Translations under genes and position numbers: made by a program
NCBI RefSeq assembly: GCF_009932335.1
Contig: NZ_BLJF01000001.1
Location: 3,970,501 to 4,034,500, forward strand
Length of the DNA: 64,000 nucleotides
DNA from: Pseudomonas asiatica
GTDB taxonomy: Bacteria; Pseudomonadota; Gammaproteobacteria; Pseudomonadales; Pseudomonadaceae
Direction of reading: 5' to 3'
Notes under the pieces: model-generated
Told to the model about the DNA's origin: nothing
Seen by the model: only the letters and a program-made list of their open reading frames with translations
The model's database searches: none
Shown: positions 18,623 through 28,031 of the stretch, piece by piece
How positions within the stretch are numbered: the stretch's first letter is position 1
Layout of the letters: the number at the start of each line of letters is the position of its first letter

Positions 18623-19320
18623 TGCCCTAACCCTTTGACAGCGCTGCCAAACGCCATCTGGTAAAAATAGAGCAGTGTTTGCCATTCCGCGTCATTCATC
18701 GACGAATGGCGGCGCAGCTGGCGCAGGTCATTGCCCGCCGCACGCTGGCAGCTGATGCGCCGACGGCATTTTTCCAGGTCCAGCAGCGCGACTTCGACCC
18801 GGGCCTGCTCGCCCTCGCCAATCACCTTGACGAACACATGCTTGCCATACAGGCAACCGTGCTGCCAGTGCCCCAGGTGCATGCGCGCCAGGTTGTCCGC
18901 CAGGTCCTTGAGCATGCGCTCATGCACCACCTGCGGGTAACGCTCGCGGGCACCTTCGGCATGCCAGGTATCGAGTTCGACGAAACCGTCGAGTGCTTCG
19001 CTCACCAATAGCGCACGCCACTGCTTGTCGGCACCACGTTCGGCGCCACAGAAGACGATGCGCGGTACACGCACCCCCAGTTGCTCGAAGCTGTTCAACG
19101 CATCGAGCTCACGCAATACGGTCGGCCGGCCGAAAGGGTGCAGCAGGCTACGGTAGATATGCCCGACCTGGCGCTTGGCATACAGCAGCTTGCCATTGCC
19201 ATCGTCGAGGCGTTGCACACCGCTCTCGCCACCACGGCGCTGGTTAGGCTCCTCGACCCACTCGCCCTGCTGGCGCCAGTAAAAATCGAACCGCGACTCC
19301 CCGCTCTGGGCTACAGCCAT
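18619..19320 (-). CDS. inaA: InaA-type lipopolysaccharide kinase-like protein
   Basis: A 233-residue member of the Kdo/WaaP kinase-like family. The kinase-like elements visible are VFCGAERGADKQWRALLVSE (hinge), HLGHWQHGCLYGKHVFVK (catalytic loop, an HxxLYxxH variant) and VALLDLEKCRRR (DLE replacing DFG). It may phosphorylate sugar residues of LPS core, or act in stress adaptation as described for P. aeruginosa InaA. The ATG at 19320 is preferred over a TTG at 19323. It lies 6 bp after the methyltransferase stop and overlaps the next small gene by 4 nt. Orthologues are ColR targets in P. putida, which fits the upstream ColR box. Confidence 0.82.
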   Translation of the reverse strand: MAVAQSGESRFDFYWRQQGEWVEEPNQRRGGESGVQRLDDGNGKLLYAKRQVGHIYRSLLHPFGRPTVLRELDALNSFEQLGVRVPRIVFCGAERGADKQWRALLVSEALDGFVELDTWHAEGARERYPQVVHERMLKDLADNLARMHLGHWQHGCLYGKHVFVKVIGEGEQARVEVALLDLEKCRRRISCQRAAGNDLRQLRRHSSMNDAEWQTLLYFYQMAFGSAVKGLGQ

Positions 19321-19326
19321 CAAACA

Positions 19327-20010
19327 CTACCCCTTACGCAATACATATACCCTCCACATGGCATAGAACGGCAGGAAATCGAGGCGTTCCTGGATTCTGA
19401 AGCCGGCGGCTCGGAATTCTTCTTCGACCGTATCGGCCGGTAACACAAAACGGTTCTGGTAGTTGTCCTGGTCGCCCTTCCTGGACCTGCGGCGCTGTTC
19501 CAGTTTTTTCCGGCGCCAGGCCTTGAAATTACCATCCACCCACAATGACAGGATCACACTATCACGGCTAACCCGTTGAAACTCCGAAAGAATGGTCTTT
19601 CTGTGCGCCGCTTCGCCGATGTGGTGGAACAAGCGCATGCAGAAGATGCTGTCCACCGAATTGTCCGGCAAGTCGATGGCAAATGCCGAAGTCTGCAAAG
19701 GGCGTACCCGTGCCACCACCTCTGGCGCTTGCGCGGTACAGGCTGTCTCGATCATCGCTTCTGAGTTGTCGGCGCCGATGATCACCCGGTTGGGCTTTTC
19801 TGCCAGCAACGGCCAGAAGCGGCCAGCACCGCATGGCAGGTCGAGGACCAGCCCAGGCTCACCAGCCAATGCCAAGGCACGACGCGCCAGTTGCTCATCA
19901 CGCTTGTGGGAAAGGCGTCGCGCCAGGCCATCCTGGTGCTTGAGAAAGTACTCGCGGGCATGTTCTTTGTCGTACTTCTCGGAAAATTCAAGCTTGATGG
20001 GGCTACGCAT
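19327..20010 (-). CDS. Class I SAM-dependent methyltransferase
   Basis: A 227-residue Rossmann methyltransferase. Motif I is VLDLPCGAGRFWPLL, the acidic residue of motif II is in IIGADNSEAMI, and motif IV is SVDSIFCMRLFHHI. The C-terminal half is basic (KAWRRKKLEQRRRSRKG), which may favour membranes or polyanions. It heads the ColR-box operon with inaA and the small exported protein. A role in modifying LPS, lipid or a quinone-like lipid is possible, but the acceptor is unknown. Confidence 0.85.
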   Translation of the reverse strand: MRSPIKLEFSEKYDKEHAREYFLKHQDGLARRLSHKRDEQLARRALALAGEPGLVLDLPCGAGRFWPLLAEKPNRVIIGADNSEAMIETACTAQAPEVVARVRPLQTSAFAIDLPDNSVDSIFCMRLFHHIGEAAHRKTILSEFQRVSRDSVILSLWVDGNFKAWRRKKLEQRRRSRKGDQDNYQNRFVLPADTVEEEFRAAGFRIQERLDFLPFYAMWRVYVLRKG

Positions 20011-20076
20011 TGGGCATCTCCTGACTCCATTCCGCCCACATTAGGTAAGCAAGCGTATGAATCAGGTCATGCTGGT

Positions 20077-20092
20077 GTGAAAAATATGTTGA
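20077..20092 (-). promoter_or_regulatory. ColR-binding box for the methyltransferase-inaA operon
   Basis: On the minus strand the sequence reads TCAACATATTTTTCAC. It matches the published ColR consensus (Y-Y-N-A-S-N-N-Y-TTTTTCAC) at every defined position except one (A for Y before TTTTT). It lies 67 bp upstream of the methyltransferase start and is correctly oriented. Confidence 0.8.
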
Positions 20093-20117
20093 GCGCCGAA
20101 TGACCTGTTACCACAGA

Positions 20118-21428
20118 TTACTCGACCAAAGCCTCCGGATCGCCCTTGGCCGCGGTATTGCTCAGGTCGACCACGAAACGGCAGCCGTGGGGCAAGGTTG
20201 ATGTGAGGGTGACATGCCAACCTTGGTCATCGCAGATGCGCTGTACCAACGACAGGCCCAGGCCCAGGCCCTCACCGCGCCGCTCATCGCCGCGCACGAA
20301 CGGCCGGAACATCGCCTCGCGCTGTTCCTCCGGGATACCCACGCCACTGTCCTCCACGCTGAAGCCGTTGGCTTCCAGGCTCAGGCGGATGTAGCCGCTG
20401 TCGGTGTAGTGCGCGGCATTACGCAGCAGGTTGCCCATTACCGACTGCAGGAAGGTGGCGTTGTACAGTACCGGGCTGGCACTGACGCGGCCATCGTAAT
20501 ACAAGGCCAGGCCCTTCTGCTCGATGGTGTCGCGCCAAACCCCGACCAGTTCGTCAGCCACCTCCCGCAGGGTGGCCCGCGATGCCACCGCACCCTCGTC
20601 GCGCTGTGCCCGGGCCAGCATCAGGAAGGTCTTGACCAGCTCGCGCATTTCTTCCGTGGCCCGCGCCACACGCTCCACCTGGCTGCGCGAGCGGGCGTCC
20701 AGCGTCGGGTTTTCCATCAGCAGCTCACACGAGGTGGCCAGCACCATCAAGGGTGTGCGCAATTCATGGCTGACGTCGCTGGTGAACAACCGTTCGCGGG
20801 TCAGGGCATCGCGCAGGCGGCCCAGGGTATCGTCGAAGGCTACCGCCAGCTGGCCGACTTCGTCCGCGGCATAGTCCGGTGCCAGCGGCGGGGCCAGCCC
20901 CAGCAACTGGTCACGGTGGCGTACCTGGCGCGCCAGGCGGATCACCGGCGCCATCACCCGGCGCGCCACCAGCCAGCCGAGGATCACCGCCAGTACCAGG
21001 CTGAGCACGAAGCCCACCACCACCACAGCGAACAGCAAGCGCTCGCGCTCTTCGAAGTCGCTCTGGTCCTGCAACAGCACATAGCGACGGCCATCAACGA
21101 TCTCGACCATGGCGTGGTACGACAGTTGATCGCGGAATACCTCGTGGAAGCCGCGGTCAAGGTGGCGCAGGTCCTTGGGAAGTTCGAAGTCGTCGCGCCC
21201 GCCGCTGAAATAGAACAGTTGGTCGGGGCGGGGGCGGTGGCTCCAGTCGCTGACGCTGTCCATGCGCAGCAAGCGCTGCAAGTCACCGCCCAGCACCGAG
21301 GAAATCAGCCGCTCTTCGACCAGGTGCACGGTGCCGACGATGCCAAAGGCGAAGGCCCCGGCCACCAGCGCGCTCATCAGGGCAAAGGCGATGATGATGC
21401 GCTGGGCAAGGCTTTGCTTAAACTCCAT
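20118..21428 (-). CDS. colS: ColS sensor histidine kinase
   Basis: A 436-residue inner-membrane kinase: TM1 about 10-34, a periplasmic domain of about 100 residues, TM2 about 131-155, HAMP, a DHp helix with phospho-acceptor His221 (SDVSHELRTP), and a HATPase domain (NLLRNAAHYT, VEDSGVGIPEE, GLGLGLSL). In P. putida, ColS senses excess Fe(III), Zn, Mn and Cd through periplasmic glutamates. With the start at 21428 an ExxE motif falls at E126-E129, with E38 and E96 also present, which agrees with the numbering reported for P. putida ColS. It overlaps colR by 11 nt and is translationally coupled to it. Confidence 0.92.
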   Translation of the reverse strand: MEFKQSLAQRIIIAFALMSALVAGAFAFGIVGTVHLVEERLISSVLGGDLQRLLRMDSVSDWSHRPRPDQLFYFSGGRDDFELPKDLRHLDRGFHEVFRDQLSYHAMVEIVDGRRYVLLQDQSDFEERERLLFAVVVVGFVLSLVLAVILGWLVARRVMAPVIRLARQVRHRDQLLGLAPPLAPDYAADEVGQLAVAFDDTLGRLRDALTRERLFTSDVSHELRTPLMVLATSCELLMENPTLDARSRSQVERVARATEEMRELVKTFLMLARAQRDEGAVASRATLREVADELVGVWRDTIEQKGLALYYDGRVSASPVLYNATFLQSVMGNLLRNAAHYTDSGYIRLSLEANGFSVEDSGVGIPEEQREAMFRPFVRGDERRGEGLGLGLSLVQRICDDQGWHVTLTSTLPHGCRFVVDLSNTAAKGDPEALVE

Positions 21429-22101
21429 CACGGCCCTCGGCGAGGCGATAGCCGACGCCATGGACGGTATGCAGCAGCGGTTTTTCAAACGGCTTGTCGA
21501 TCACCTGGCGCAGCTGGTGCACGTGGCTGCGCAGGCTGTCGCTGTCAGGGCAATCATCTCCCCACAGGGCTTCTTCCAGCACTTCGCGACGCAATACGTG
21601 CGGGCTTTTCTGCATCAGCACCGCCAACAGCTTGAGGCCGACCGGGTTGAGCTTGAGCAAGCGGCCCTGGCGGGTGACCTCGAGGGTGTCCAGGTCATAA
21701 CTGAGGTCGGCCACCTGCAAGGTGCGGCGCCCACCGCCCTGGGCCCGGCGCAGCACCGCTTCGATGCGGGCGGCCAGCTCCGACAGGGCGAAGGGCTTGA
21801 GCAGGTAGTCGTCGGCACCGGAGCGGAAGCCTTGCAGGCGGTCGTCCAATTGGTCGCGGGCGGTGAGCATGATCACCGGCGTGTCGCGGCGGGCGTCTTC
21901 GCGCAGGCGCTTGCACAGGGTGTAGCCGTCGATGCCCGGCAACATGATGTCGAGCACGATCAGGTCGTAGTGCTCGGTGGCAGCCAGGTGCAGGCCGGAC
22001 AGGCCATCCTGGGCACAGTCGACGGTATAGCCTTTCATGCCCAGGTAATCGGCCAGGTTGGCCAGGATATCGCGGTTGTCTTCAACCAAAAGAATGCGCA
22101 T
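21418..22101 (-). CDS. colR: ColR response regulator
   Basis: A 227-residue OmpR-type regulator: receiver domain with Asp8, Asp51 (VLDIMLPG) and Lys at about 100 (DYLLKPF), followed by a winged-helix DNA-binding domain (LKLLAVLMQ, LRSHVHQLRQVIDKP). ColS phosphorylates Asp51. ColR activates genes for outer-membrane integrity and LPS or lipid A modification. The ATG at 22101 has AGGAG 5-6 nt upstream; a longer frame upstream is not supported. It precedes colS in one transcript and is divergent from the PAP2 gene. Boxes fitting its binding consensus flank the locus on both sides. Confidence 0.93.
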   Translation of the reverse strand: MRILLVEDNRDILANLADYLGMKGYTVDCAQDGLSGLHLAATEHYDLIVLDIMLPGIDGYTLCKRLREDARRDTPVIMLTARDQLDDRLQGFRSGADDYLLKPFALSELAARIEAVLRRAQGGGRRTLQVADLSYDLDTLEVTRQGRLLKLNPVGLKLLAVLMQKSPHVLRREVLEEALWGDDCPDSDSLRSHVHQLRQVIDKPFEKPLLHTVHGVGYRLAEGRDGV

Positions 22102-22199
22102 CGGTTTCTCCTGTGCGGCGCTTCTCGCTGTGGTGCGCGGCAGGCGCAGCTTAAGGCCTATGCCTGCAGGGTGCCAGCCCCAGGGAAAATTCAGCGCAC

Positions 22200-22215
22200 T
22201 TGACGGTTTTTTCAC
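22200..22215 (+). promoter_or_regulatory. ColR-binding box for the PAP2 gene
   Basis: TTGACGGTTTTTTCAC matches the published ColR consensus at all defined positions. It lies 70 bp upstream of the PAP2 start, in the divergent region with colR. The P. putida KT2440 gene at this place (PP_0900) is a known ColR target. Confidence 0.88.
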
Positions 22216-22284
22216 TGATCCTTCACGGACACAGGATAGCGGGCGGCCGACAATGCCCGATCTTTTTCGCGCCCTGGAGCCGCC

Positions 22285-23013
22285 ATGCAGCAACCAAATC
22301 GCCCCCGCCCGATCAATTTCTGGCTTTATCTGGGGCTACCCCTGGCGACCGCAATCGGCCTGATTCTGCTGGAACTGACCTCGGTCGACATGGACATTGC
22401 CAACCTGTTCTTCGACCCTGCTGCCGGGCAGTTCATCGGCCGCCACAGCTATTTGCTGGAGAACATCCTGCATGACAGGGTCAAGCAGGGGGTGATCCTG
22501 CTGGGAGTGATGTCGCTGGTGACCTTTGCTGCCAGCTTCTTCTGGAAGCGCCTGTTCGGCTGGCGCCGTGAGCTGGGCTGCCTGGTGCTGGCACTGGGCC
22601 TTTCCACGGCGTTTGTCACACCGCTGAAGAAAGTGACCCAGGTGCAATGCCCGTGGAGCCTGACCCAGTTTGGCGGGAAGGAAACCTACAGCAAGCTGCT
22701 GGAGCCGCGGCCGGCAACCGACAAGCCCGGGCTGTGCTGGCCGGGCGGGCATGCCGCCACCGGGTTCTGCCTGTTCGGGCTGTTCTTCATGTTGCGTGAT
22801 CGCAAGCCAAGGCTGGCGCGAGTGGCGTTGACGGTGGCCTTCGTCGCCGGGTCGGTGCTGTCGCTGGGGCGGATGATGCAGGGAGCGCACTTCCTGTCGC
22901 ACAACGTGTGGACGGCGGTGTTCTGCTGGTTGATCGGCTTGGGGTCGTATTACCTGGTTCTGTATCGGCGGGGAATGGCTGAGGTGCCTGCTGCCGAGCG
23001 TAGCGTTGCCTGA
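22285..23013 (+). CDS. PAP2-superfamily membrane phosphatase
   Basis: A 242-residue polytopic membrane protein with the three phosphatase motifs in variant form: KKVTQVQCPW (motif 1), PGGHAATGFCLF (motif 2, PGGH for PSGH) and GRMMQGAHFLSHNVWTA (motif 3, with the catalytic His in AHFLSHN). Such enzymes remove phosphate from undecaprenyl pyrophosphate, phosphatidylglycerol phosphate or lipid A. A lipid A or PG-phosphate substrate would suit its control by ColR (box at 22200-22215). It stands alone between colR and groEL. Confidence 0.88.
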   Translation: MQQPNRPRPINFWLYLGLPLATAIGLILLELTSVDMDIANLFFDPAAGQFIGRHSYLLENILHDRVKQGVILLGVMSLVTFAASFFWKRLFGWRRELGCLVLALGLSTAFVTPLKKVTQVQCPWSLTQFGGKETYSKLLEPRPATDKPGLCWPGGHAATGFCLFGLFFMLRDRKPRLARVALTVAFVAGSVLSLGRMMQGAHFLSHNVWTAVFCWLIGLGSYYLVLYRRGMAEVPAAERSVA

Positions 23014-23017
23014 CCCA

Positions 23018-23136
23018 GGGGCCGCTTTGCGGCCCTTTCGCCGGCAAGCCAGCTCCCACAGGTACAGCGCAAGTCCCAGTGTTGGCGCAATCCTGTAGGA
23101 GCGGCCTTGTGTCGCGATGGGCTGCAAAGCAGCCCC
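23018..23136. repeat. Chimeric REP pair between PAP2 and groEL
   Basis: The left arm carries the GCCGGCAAGCCAGCTCCCAC core, while the right arm carries the other core, TAGGAGCGGCCTTGTGTCGC. Only the outer GGGGCCGC and GC-rich ends are complementary. All other pairs in the window have matching arms. Confidence 0.8.
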
Positions 23137-23158
23137 AATGGCCCTCACAGGAAAACAA

Positions 23159-23190
23159 AAAAGCCCCGGTTCTCGCGAACCGGGGCTTTT
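23159..23190. terminator. Bidirectional rho-independent terminator (groEL / PAP2)
   Basis: AAAAGCCCCGGTTC (23159-23172), loop TCGC, and GAACCGGGGCTTTT (23177-23190) form a perfect 14-bp stem with A- and T-runs on both sides. It ends groESL on the minus strand and probably PAP2 on the plus strand. Confidence 0.92.
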
Positions 23191-23214
23191 CATGGTGCAG
23201 GGGGTAAGGCTGGC

Positions 23215-24861
<1,647 letters not shown>

Positions 24862-24903
24862 TTAATCCTTGGAATTCTTTGGAGTAACGGGAAGTCGGGG
24901 AAA

Positions 24904-25197
24904 TCAGCCTTCGATAACGGCGAGGATTTCGTTCTCGGCCATTACCAGCAGGTCTTCGCCATCGACTTTCACGGTGTTGCTGCCCGAGTAAGGGCCGAAA
25001 ACCACTTTGTCACCCACTTTCACGGCCAGTGCGCGAACTTCGCCGTTGTCCAGGATGCGACCGGTGCCGACGGCGACGACTTCGCCGCGGTTTGGTTTTT
25101 CAGCGGCCGAACCCGGCAGGACGATACCGCCAGCGGTTTTCGATTCTTCTTCGCTGCGACGGATAACGACGCGGTCATGCAGAGGACGAAGCTTCAT
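24904..25197 (-). CDS. groES: Co-chaperonin GroES (Hsp10)
   Basis: A 97-residue subunit of the 7-mer lid that caps GroEL. It begins [14 protein letters not shown], contains the mobile loop region [20 protein letters not shown] and ends in the typical ILAVIEG. The ATG at 25197 follows an AGAGA-rich leader; an upstream in-frame start would add 10 residues not found in the family. First gene of the groESL operon. Confidence 0.98.
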   Translation of the reverse strand: MKLRPLHDRVVIRRSEEESKTAGGIVLPGSAAEKPNRGEVVAVGTGRILDNGEVRALAVKVGDKVVFGPYSGSNTVKVDGEDLLVMAENEILAVIEG

Positions 25198-25342
25198 TGT
25201 CGATCTCTCCCAAATTGTGGTTTTCATCGGCCGGTGTCGACACCGGCGGGTTGTTGCTGTCCGGCGTTGCCGGGGTGGCCCGCAATGGGCGAACCACCTG
25301 AGTTATGCCTGGTGTTGCCACCAGAAACCTTGCGGTGACCAC

Positions 25343-25371
25343 TACATGAGGCCGCCATATTCAATTACAAG
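25343..25371 (-). promoter_or_regulatory. Sigma-32 heat-shock promoter of groESL
   Basis: On the minus strand CTTGTAA (25365-25371), a 13-bp spacer and CCTCATGTA (25343-25351) match the sigma-32 consensus CTTGAAA-N13-CCCCATNTA with one mismatch in each element. It lies about 146 bp upstream of groES. No CIRCE inverted repeat was seen. Confidence 0.75.
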
Positions 25372-25444
25372 GCTTGCTTCAGAAAATTTTTCATTAGCGC
25401 CTTGGCCCCGCAAAAAGCTGGGGCCGCAAAGCGGCCCCCGGTTA

Positions 25445-25906
25445 TTACTTGTCGCGGCGCTCGTACTCGCCTTCGATCACATTCGGCCTATGCCCGCCAT
25501 CACTCGGCCGGGCCTGGAACGGGTCGTCCTGGAAGGCGCGCTGTCGCATGGCCTGGGCCTCGGCACGCTCGCGCATCTTGCGCGCGGCCAGGTGACGGGT
25601 GAATGGCAGCAGGCAGAGCAAGCCCAGCACGTCGCTGATGAAACCTGGCAGCAACAGCAGGCCACCACCAACGGCCAGCATCATGCCCTGAAACATGTCC
25701 TCGGCGGGCAGTTCGCCACGCTGCAGGCTTTCACGGGCGCGCAGTGCGGTTGCCAGCCCGGCCACGCGCATCACCAGCACACCCAGGGCGGAGCCGGCGA
25801 TGATCAGCAGCAGTGCTGGGAAGAAACCGATGGCGGCACTGACCTTCACGAAGACGAACAGCTCCAGCACGGGAAACAGGAGAAACAGCAGTAGAAAAGC
25901 ACGCAT
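25445..25906 (-). CDS. fxsA: FxsA-family membrane protein
   Basis: A 153-residue inner-membrane protein. The start MRAFLLLFLLFPVLELFVFVKV, the second segment FFPALLLIIAGSALGVLVMR and the third MMLAVGGGLLLLPGFISDVLG follow the FxsA pattern, including the conserved PGFISD. The tail is hydrophilic and charged. In E. coli, FxsA relieves exclusion of phage T7 by F plasmids; its normal role is unknown. The ATG at 25906 has AGGAA about 8 nt upstream. The groES-fxsA-hugZ order matches P. aeruginosa. Confidence 0.9.
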   Translation of the reverse strand: MRAFLLLFLLFPVLELFVFVKVSAAIGFFPALLLIIAGSALGVLVMRVAGLATALRARESLQRGELPAEDMFQGMMLAVGGGLLLLPGFISDVLGLLCLLPFTRHLAARKMRERAEAQAMRQRAFQDDPFQARPSDGGHRPNVIEGEYERRDK

Positions 25907-25973
25907 CAAAGCATTCCTCGTCGGAAGAGAACCTTCCTGTAAGACCAACAGATGGATGCGTGCGCTCGGGTTT

Positions 25974-26705
25974 TCAACCCTCGACTTCCGTCGCAACCGG
26001 CCACTGGTCGGCGCGAGCCAGCAAAACCAGGGCTTCGCGGACTTGTGTCGGCGTGTTGCAAGTACTTGGGAAGGGCAACCAGTGCACCGCCTGGCCGATA
26101 CGCAGGTGCATGCCTTCGCTGTCTACCCCGACCATCTGCGCTGGCGCATGGCTTGGCAGCTCGGTCAGTTGCACATAGTGGGCGATGGCGTTGGCGTGGT
26201 CGCTGTTCATATGCTCGACCATGCTTGCCTCGGCTTTACCGGCGAACGGGTTGGCCAGAGTTACCTGGTCAAGCCAGTGGATCGCGCCGAAGCCGCCGAT
26301 GTAGCGGTGGCGCACCGGCTGCAGCACCCAGAAGTCGAAGTCGTGGGCCTTGTGGTAGTTGGCCGCGTCCGGGAAATAGCGGTAGTAACGCTCTGCGGCA
26401 GCCTCGATGGCGGCCTCCTCCACCAGCTTGTGCGCCTCGGCCATCACCGTCAGGCGCCCCACGGCCTGCACGTCCTCGGCTTCGCGCTCACCTACCAGCA
26501 GCGAGCACTTGGGATCCTTCTGCAGGTTGTGCGTGTGCTGGGCGATGCGGCTGATGAGGATCAACGGGTTGCCCTGGGCGTCCAGGCAGTACGGCACGAC
26601 CGAGCCGAAGGGGTAGCCGGGCATCGACTTGGAATGGGTCGAGAGCACGCCGCGGTATTCCTTGAGCAGCAGCTCCCGGGCGGGACGGATGGCATTGGTA
26701 CTCAC
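25974..26705 (-). CDS. HugZ-family haem utilisation protein (PNPOx-like fold plus DUF2470)
   Basis: A 243-residue cytoplasmic protein. The N-terminal split-barrel domain (GYPFGSVVPYCLDAQGNPLILIS, then HTHNLQKDPKCSLLV) is of the pyridoxamine-phosphate-oxidase-like type, and the C-terminal DUF2470 domain carries MVEHMNSDHANAIAHY. This combination is found in HugZ/HutZ proteins, which degrade or handle haem. A strong Fur-box candidate 37-51 bp upstream of the start supports iron control. Its gene order next to fxsA and groESL is conserved in Pseudomonas. Haem breakdown is inferred from the family, not shown. Confidence 0.82.
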   Translation of the reverse strand: MSTNAIRPARELLLKEYRGVLSTHSKSMPGYPFGSVVPYCLDAQGNPLILISRIAQHTHNLQKDPKCSLLVGEREAEDVQAVGRLTVMAEAHKLVEEAAIEAAAERYYRYFPDAANYHKAHDFDFWVLQPVRHRYIGGFGAIHWLDQVTLANPFAGKAEASMVEHMNSDHANAIAHYVQLTELPSHAPAQMVGVDSEGMHLRIGQAVHWLPFPSTCNTPTQVREALVLLARADQWPVATEVEG

Positions 26706-26741
26706 TTGGGGGCGGCTCCTGATATCGGGCTGGATGGGACA

Positions 26742-26756
26742 AGATAAGCATTATCA
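26742..26756 (-). promoter_or_regulatory. Fur box upstream of the HugZ-family gene
   Basis: On the minus strand TGATAATGCTTATCT matches 12 of 14 positions of the 7-1-7 Fur consensus TGATAATnATTATCA. It sits 37-51 bp upstream of the HugZ start, where a repressor would block RNA polymerase. Confidence 0.75.
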
Positions 26757-26770
26757 GATCCAGTGCCAAT

Positions 26771-26852
26771 GGGGCTGCTTTGCAGCCCATCGCGACACAA
26801 GGCCGCTCCTACAAGGGATCGCGTACATCCTGTGTCGCGATGGGCCGCAAAG
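26771..26852. repeat. REP pair at the 3' end of the DUF481 gene
   Basis: GGGGCTGCTTTGCAGCCCAT (from 26771) faces TGTGTCGCGATGGGCCGC (to 26852) around a short loop, of the CGCGACACAAGGCCGCTCCT family. It ends 2 bp before the DUF481 stop codon position. Confidence 0.8.
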
Positions 26853-26854
26853 AT

Positions 26855-27865
26855 TTACCAGGTAACGCCGAAGCCTGCGGTATAGCGGGTCTTGTCCAGG
26901 TCACTCTCACGGGTACCGGTGATGATGTCCTTCTCCGCCTTGAGGTTGAGCGAGGCCCATTCAGTGACCTTGTAGCGCAGGCCAACCTCGGCATCCAGCG
27001 CATAGTCGGCCACGCCACCCAGCGGCTTGGCGAACTCGCCGTTGGTGAACAGCTGCACGTTCTTGCCAATCAGGTAGCGGGTGTAGTCCCACTTCACCGC
27101 CGCAGAATAGAAGTTGTCCTTGGCGCCATCCTGGTATTCAAAGTCGGTGCGGTTGATCAGCGACCCCAGCGAAAACGCGCCCAGTTCGTTGTCCCAGAAC
27201 TGGTAACCCGGGCCGGTACCCACGGTGCGCTGGCGAGCAAGGTCTTCGATGCGGTCGCGCTTGTACTCCATGCGCCCTTGCCAGAACCACTTCTCGGTGA
27301 GGAAGCGGTCCAGGGCATACTCGGCACTCCAGTTGTCTGTGGTGGTGACGTCGTCCTTGGTCTCGCGGTTGTATTCGCCTTCGGCATTGTGCCGCCAGCG
27401 GCCATGGCGGGCGCTGGTCTTGAAGCCGACGTCGTAGTCGTCGGTGTCGTTCTCGGCGCGCTTGTAGTCCAGCGCCACGTCGACGTTGCCCTTCCACACG
27501 AAATCCTCGACCAGGGGCTTGGGCTTCATGATCTGCTCAATGCTGGCCAGCTCCACGGTCTTTGGCGCCTCGCCATTGGCCAAGGTCACCTTGCCGGGCT
27601 CGGCGGCCTTCAGCGCCTTGGCGCGCTCACCGCTGTAGGCGTCCTGCTTGACCAGCATCTCCTGGTCGCTCTCCAGGGTCTGGACCTCTTTCCAGTCCAG
27701 GGCGATGGAACCGCCATAGGGGGTTTCCAGCAGCAGCTTGCCGCCGTCGAAGACTTTGATCTTGCCGCTGAGCCGGTCACCGTTCTTCATCCATACGGTG
27801 TCGGCGAACACCGGGGAGGCGCATAGGGAAGCAGCAAGCAGGCACAACAAGGATCTAGAATACAT
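26855..27865 (-). CDS. DUF481 outer-membrane protein (YdiY-like)
   Basis: A 336-residue exported protein with a signal peptide cleaved after SPVFA (about residue 21). Residues 22-110 form a small beta domain with DTVWMKNGDRLSGKIKVFDGGKLLLET, common in DUF481 proteins. From about residue 130 alternating aromatic strands (VDVALDYKRAENDTDDYDVG, YALDRFLTEKWFWQG, YTAGFGVTW) suggest a beta-barrel with C-terminal aromatic residue. The family is called salt-stress-induced outer-membrane protein; the exact function is unknown. It lies alone, divergent from the alkyltransferase-like gene. Confidence 0.85.
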   Translation of the reverse strand: MYSRSLLCLLAASLCASPVFADTVWMKNGDRLSGKIKVFDGGKLLLETPYGGSIALDWKEVQTLESDQEMLVKQDAYSGERAKALKAAEPGKVTLANGEAPKTVELASIEQIMKPKPLVEDFVWKGNVDVALDYKRAENDTDDYDVGFKTSARHGRWRHNAEGEYNRETKDDVTTTDNWSAEYALDRFLTEKWFWQGRMEYKRDRIEDLARQRTVGTGPGYQFWDNELGAFSLGSLINRTDFEYQDGAKDNFYSAAVKWDYTRYLIGKNVQLFTNGEFAKPLGGVADYALDAEVGLRYKVTEWASLNLKAEKDIITGTRESDLDKTRYTAGFGVTW

Positions 27866-28031
27866 AAGCGGGCTATGATTTTCGGACTACAGGTTCGATT
27901 TGGCGAAAAAAGCCGGGCATTATCCGGATAACGACGACCAGAGCAAGAAAAGACCGGGAGCATGCCGTTGAGTTCAACTCTCATTTGCCAGACCGCCGGT
28001 CCGGTTTCATCTGCAGCCCAGAGGGGGCCTG

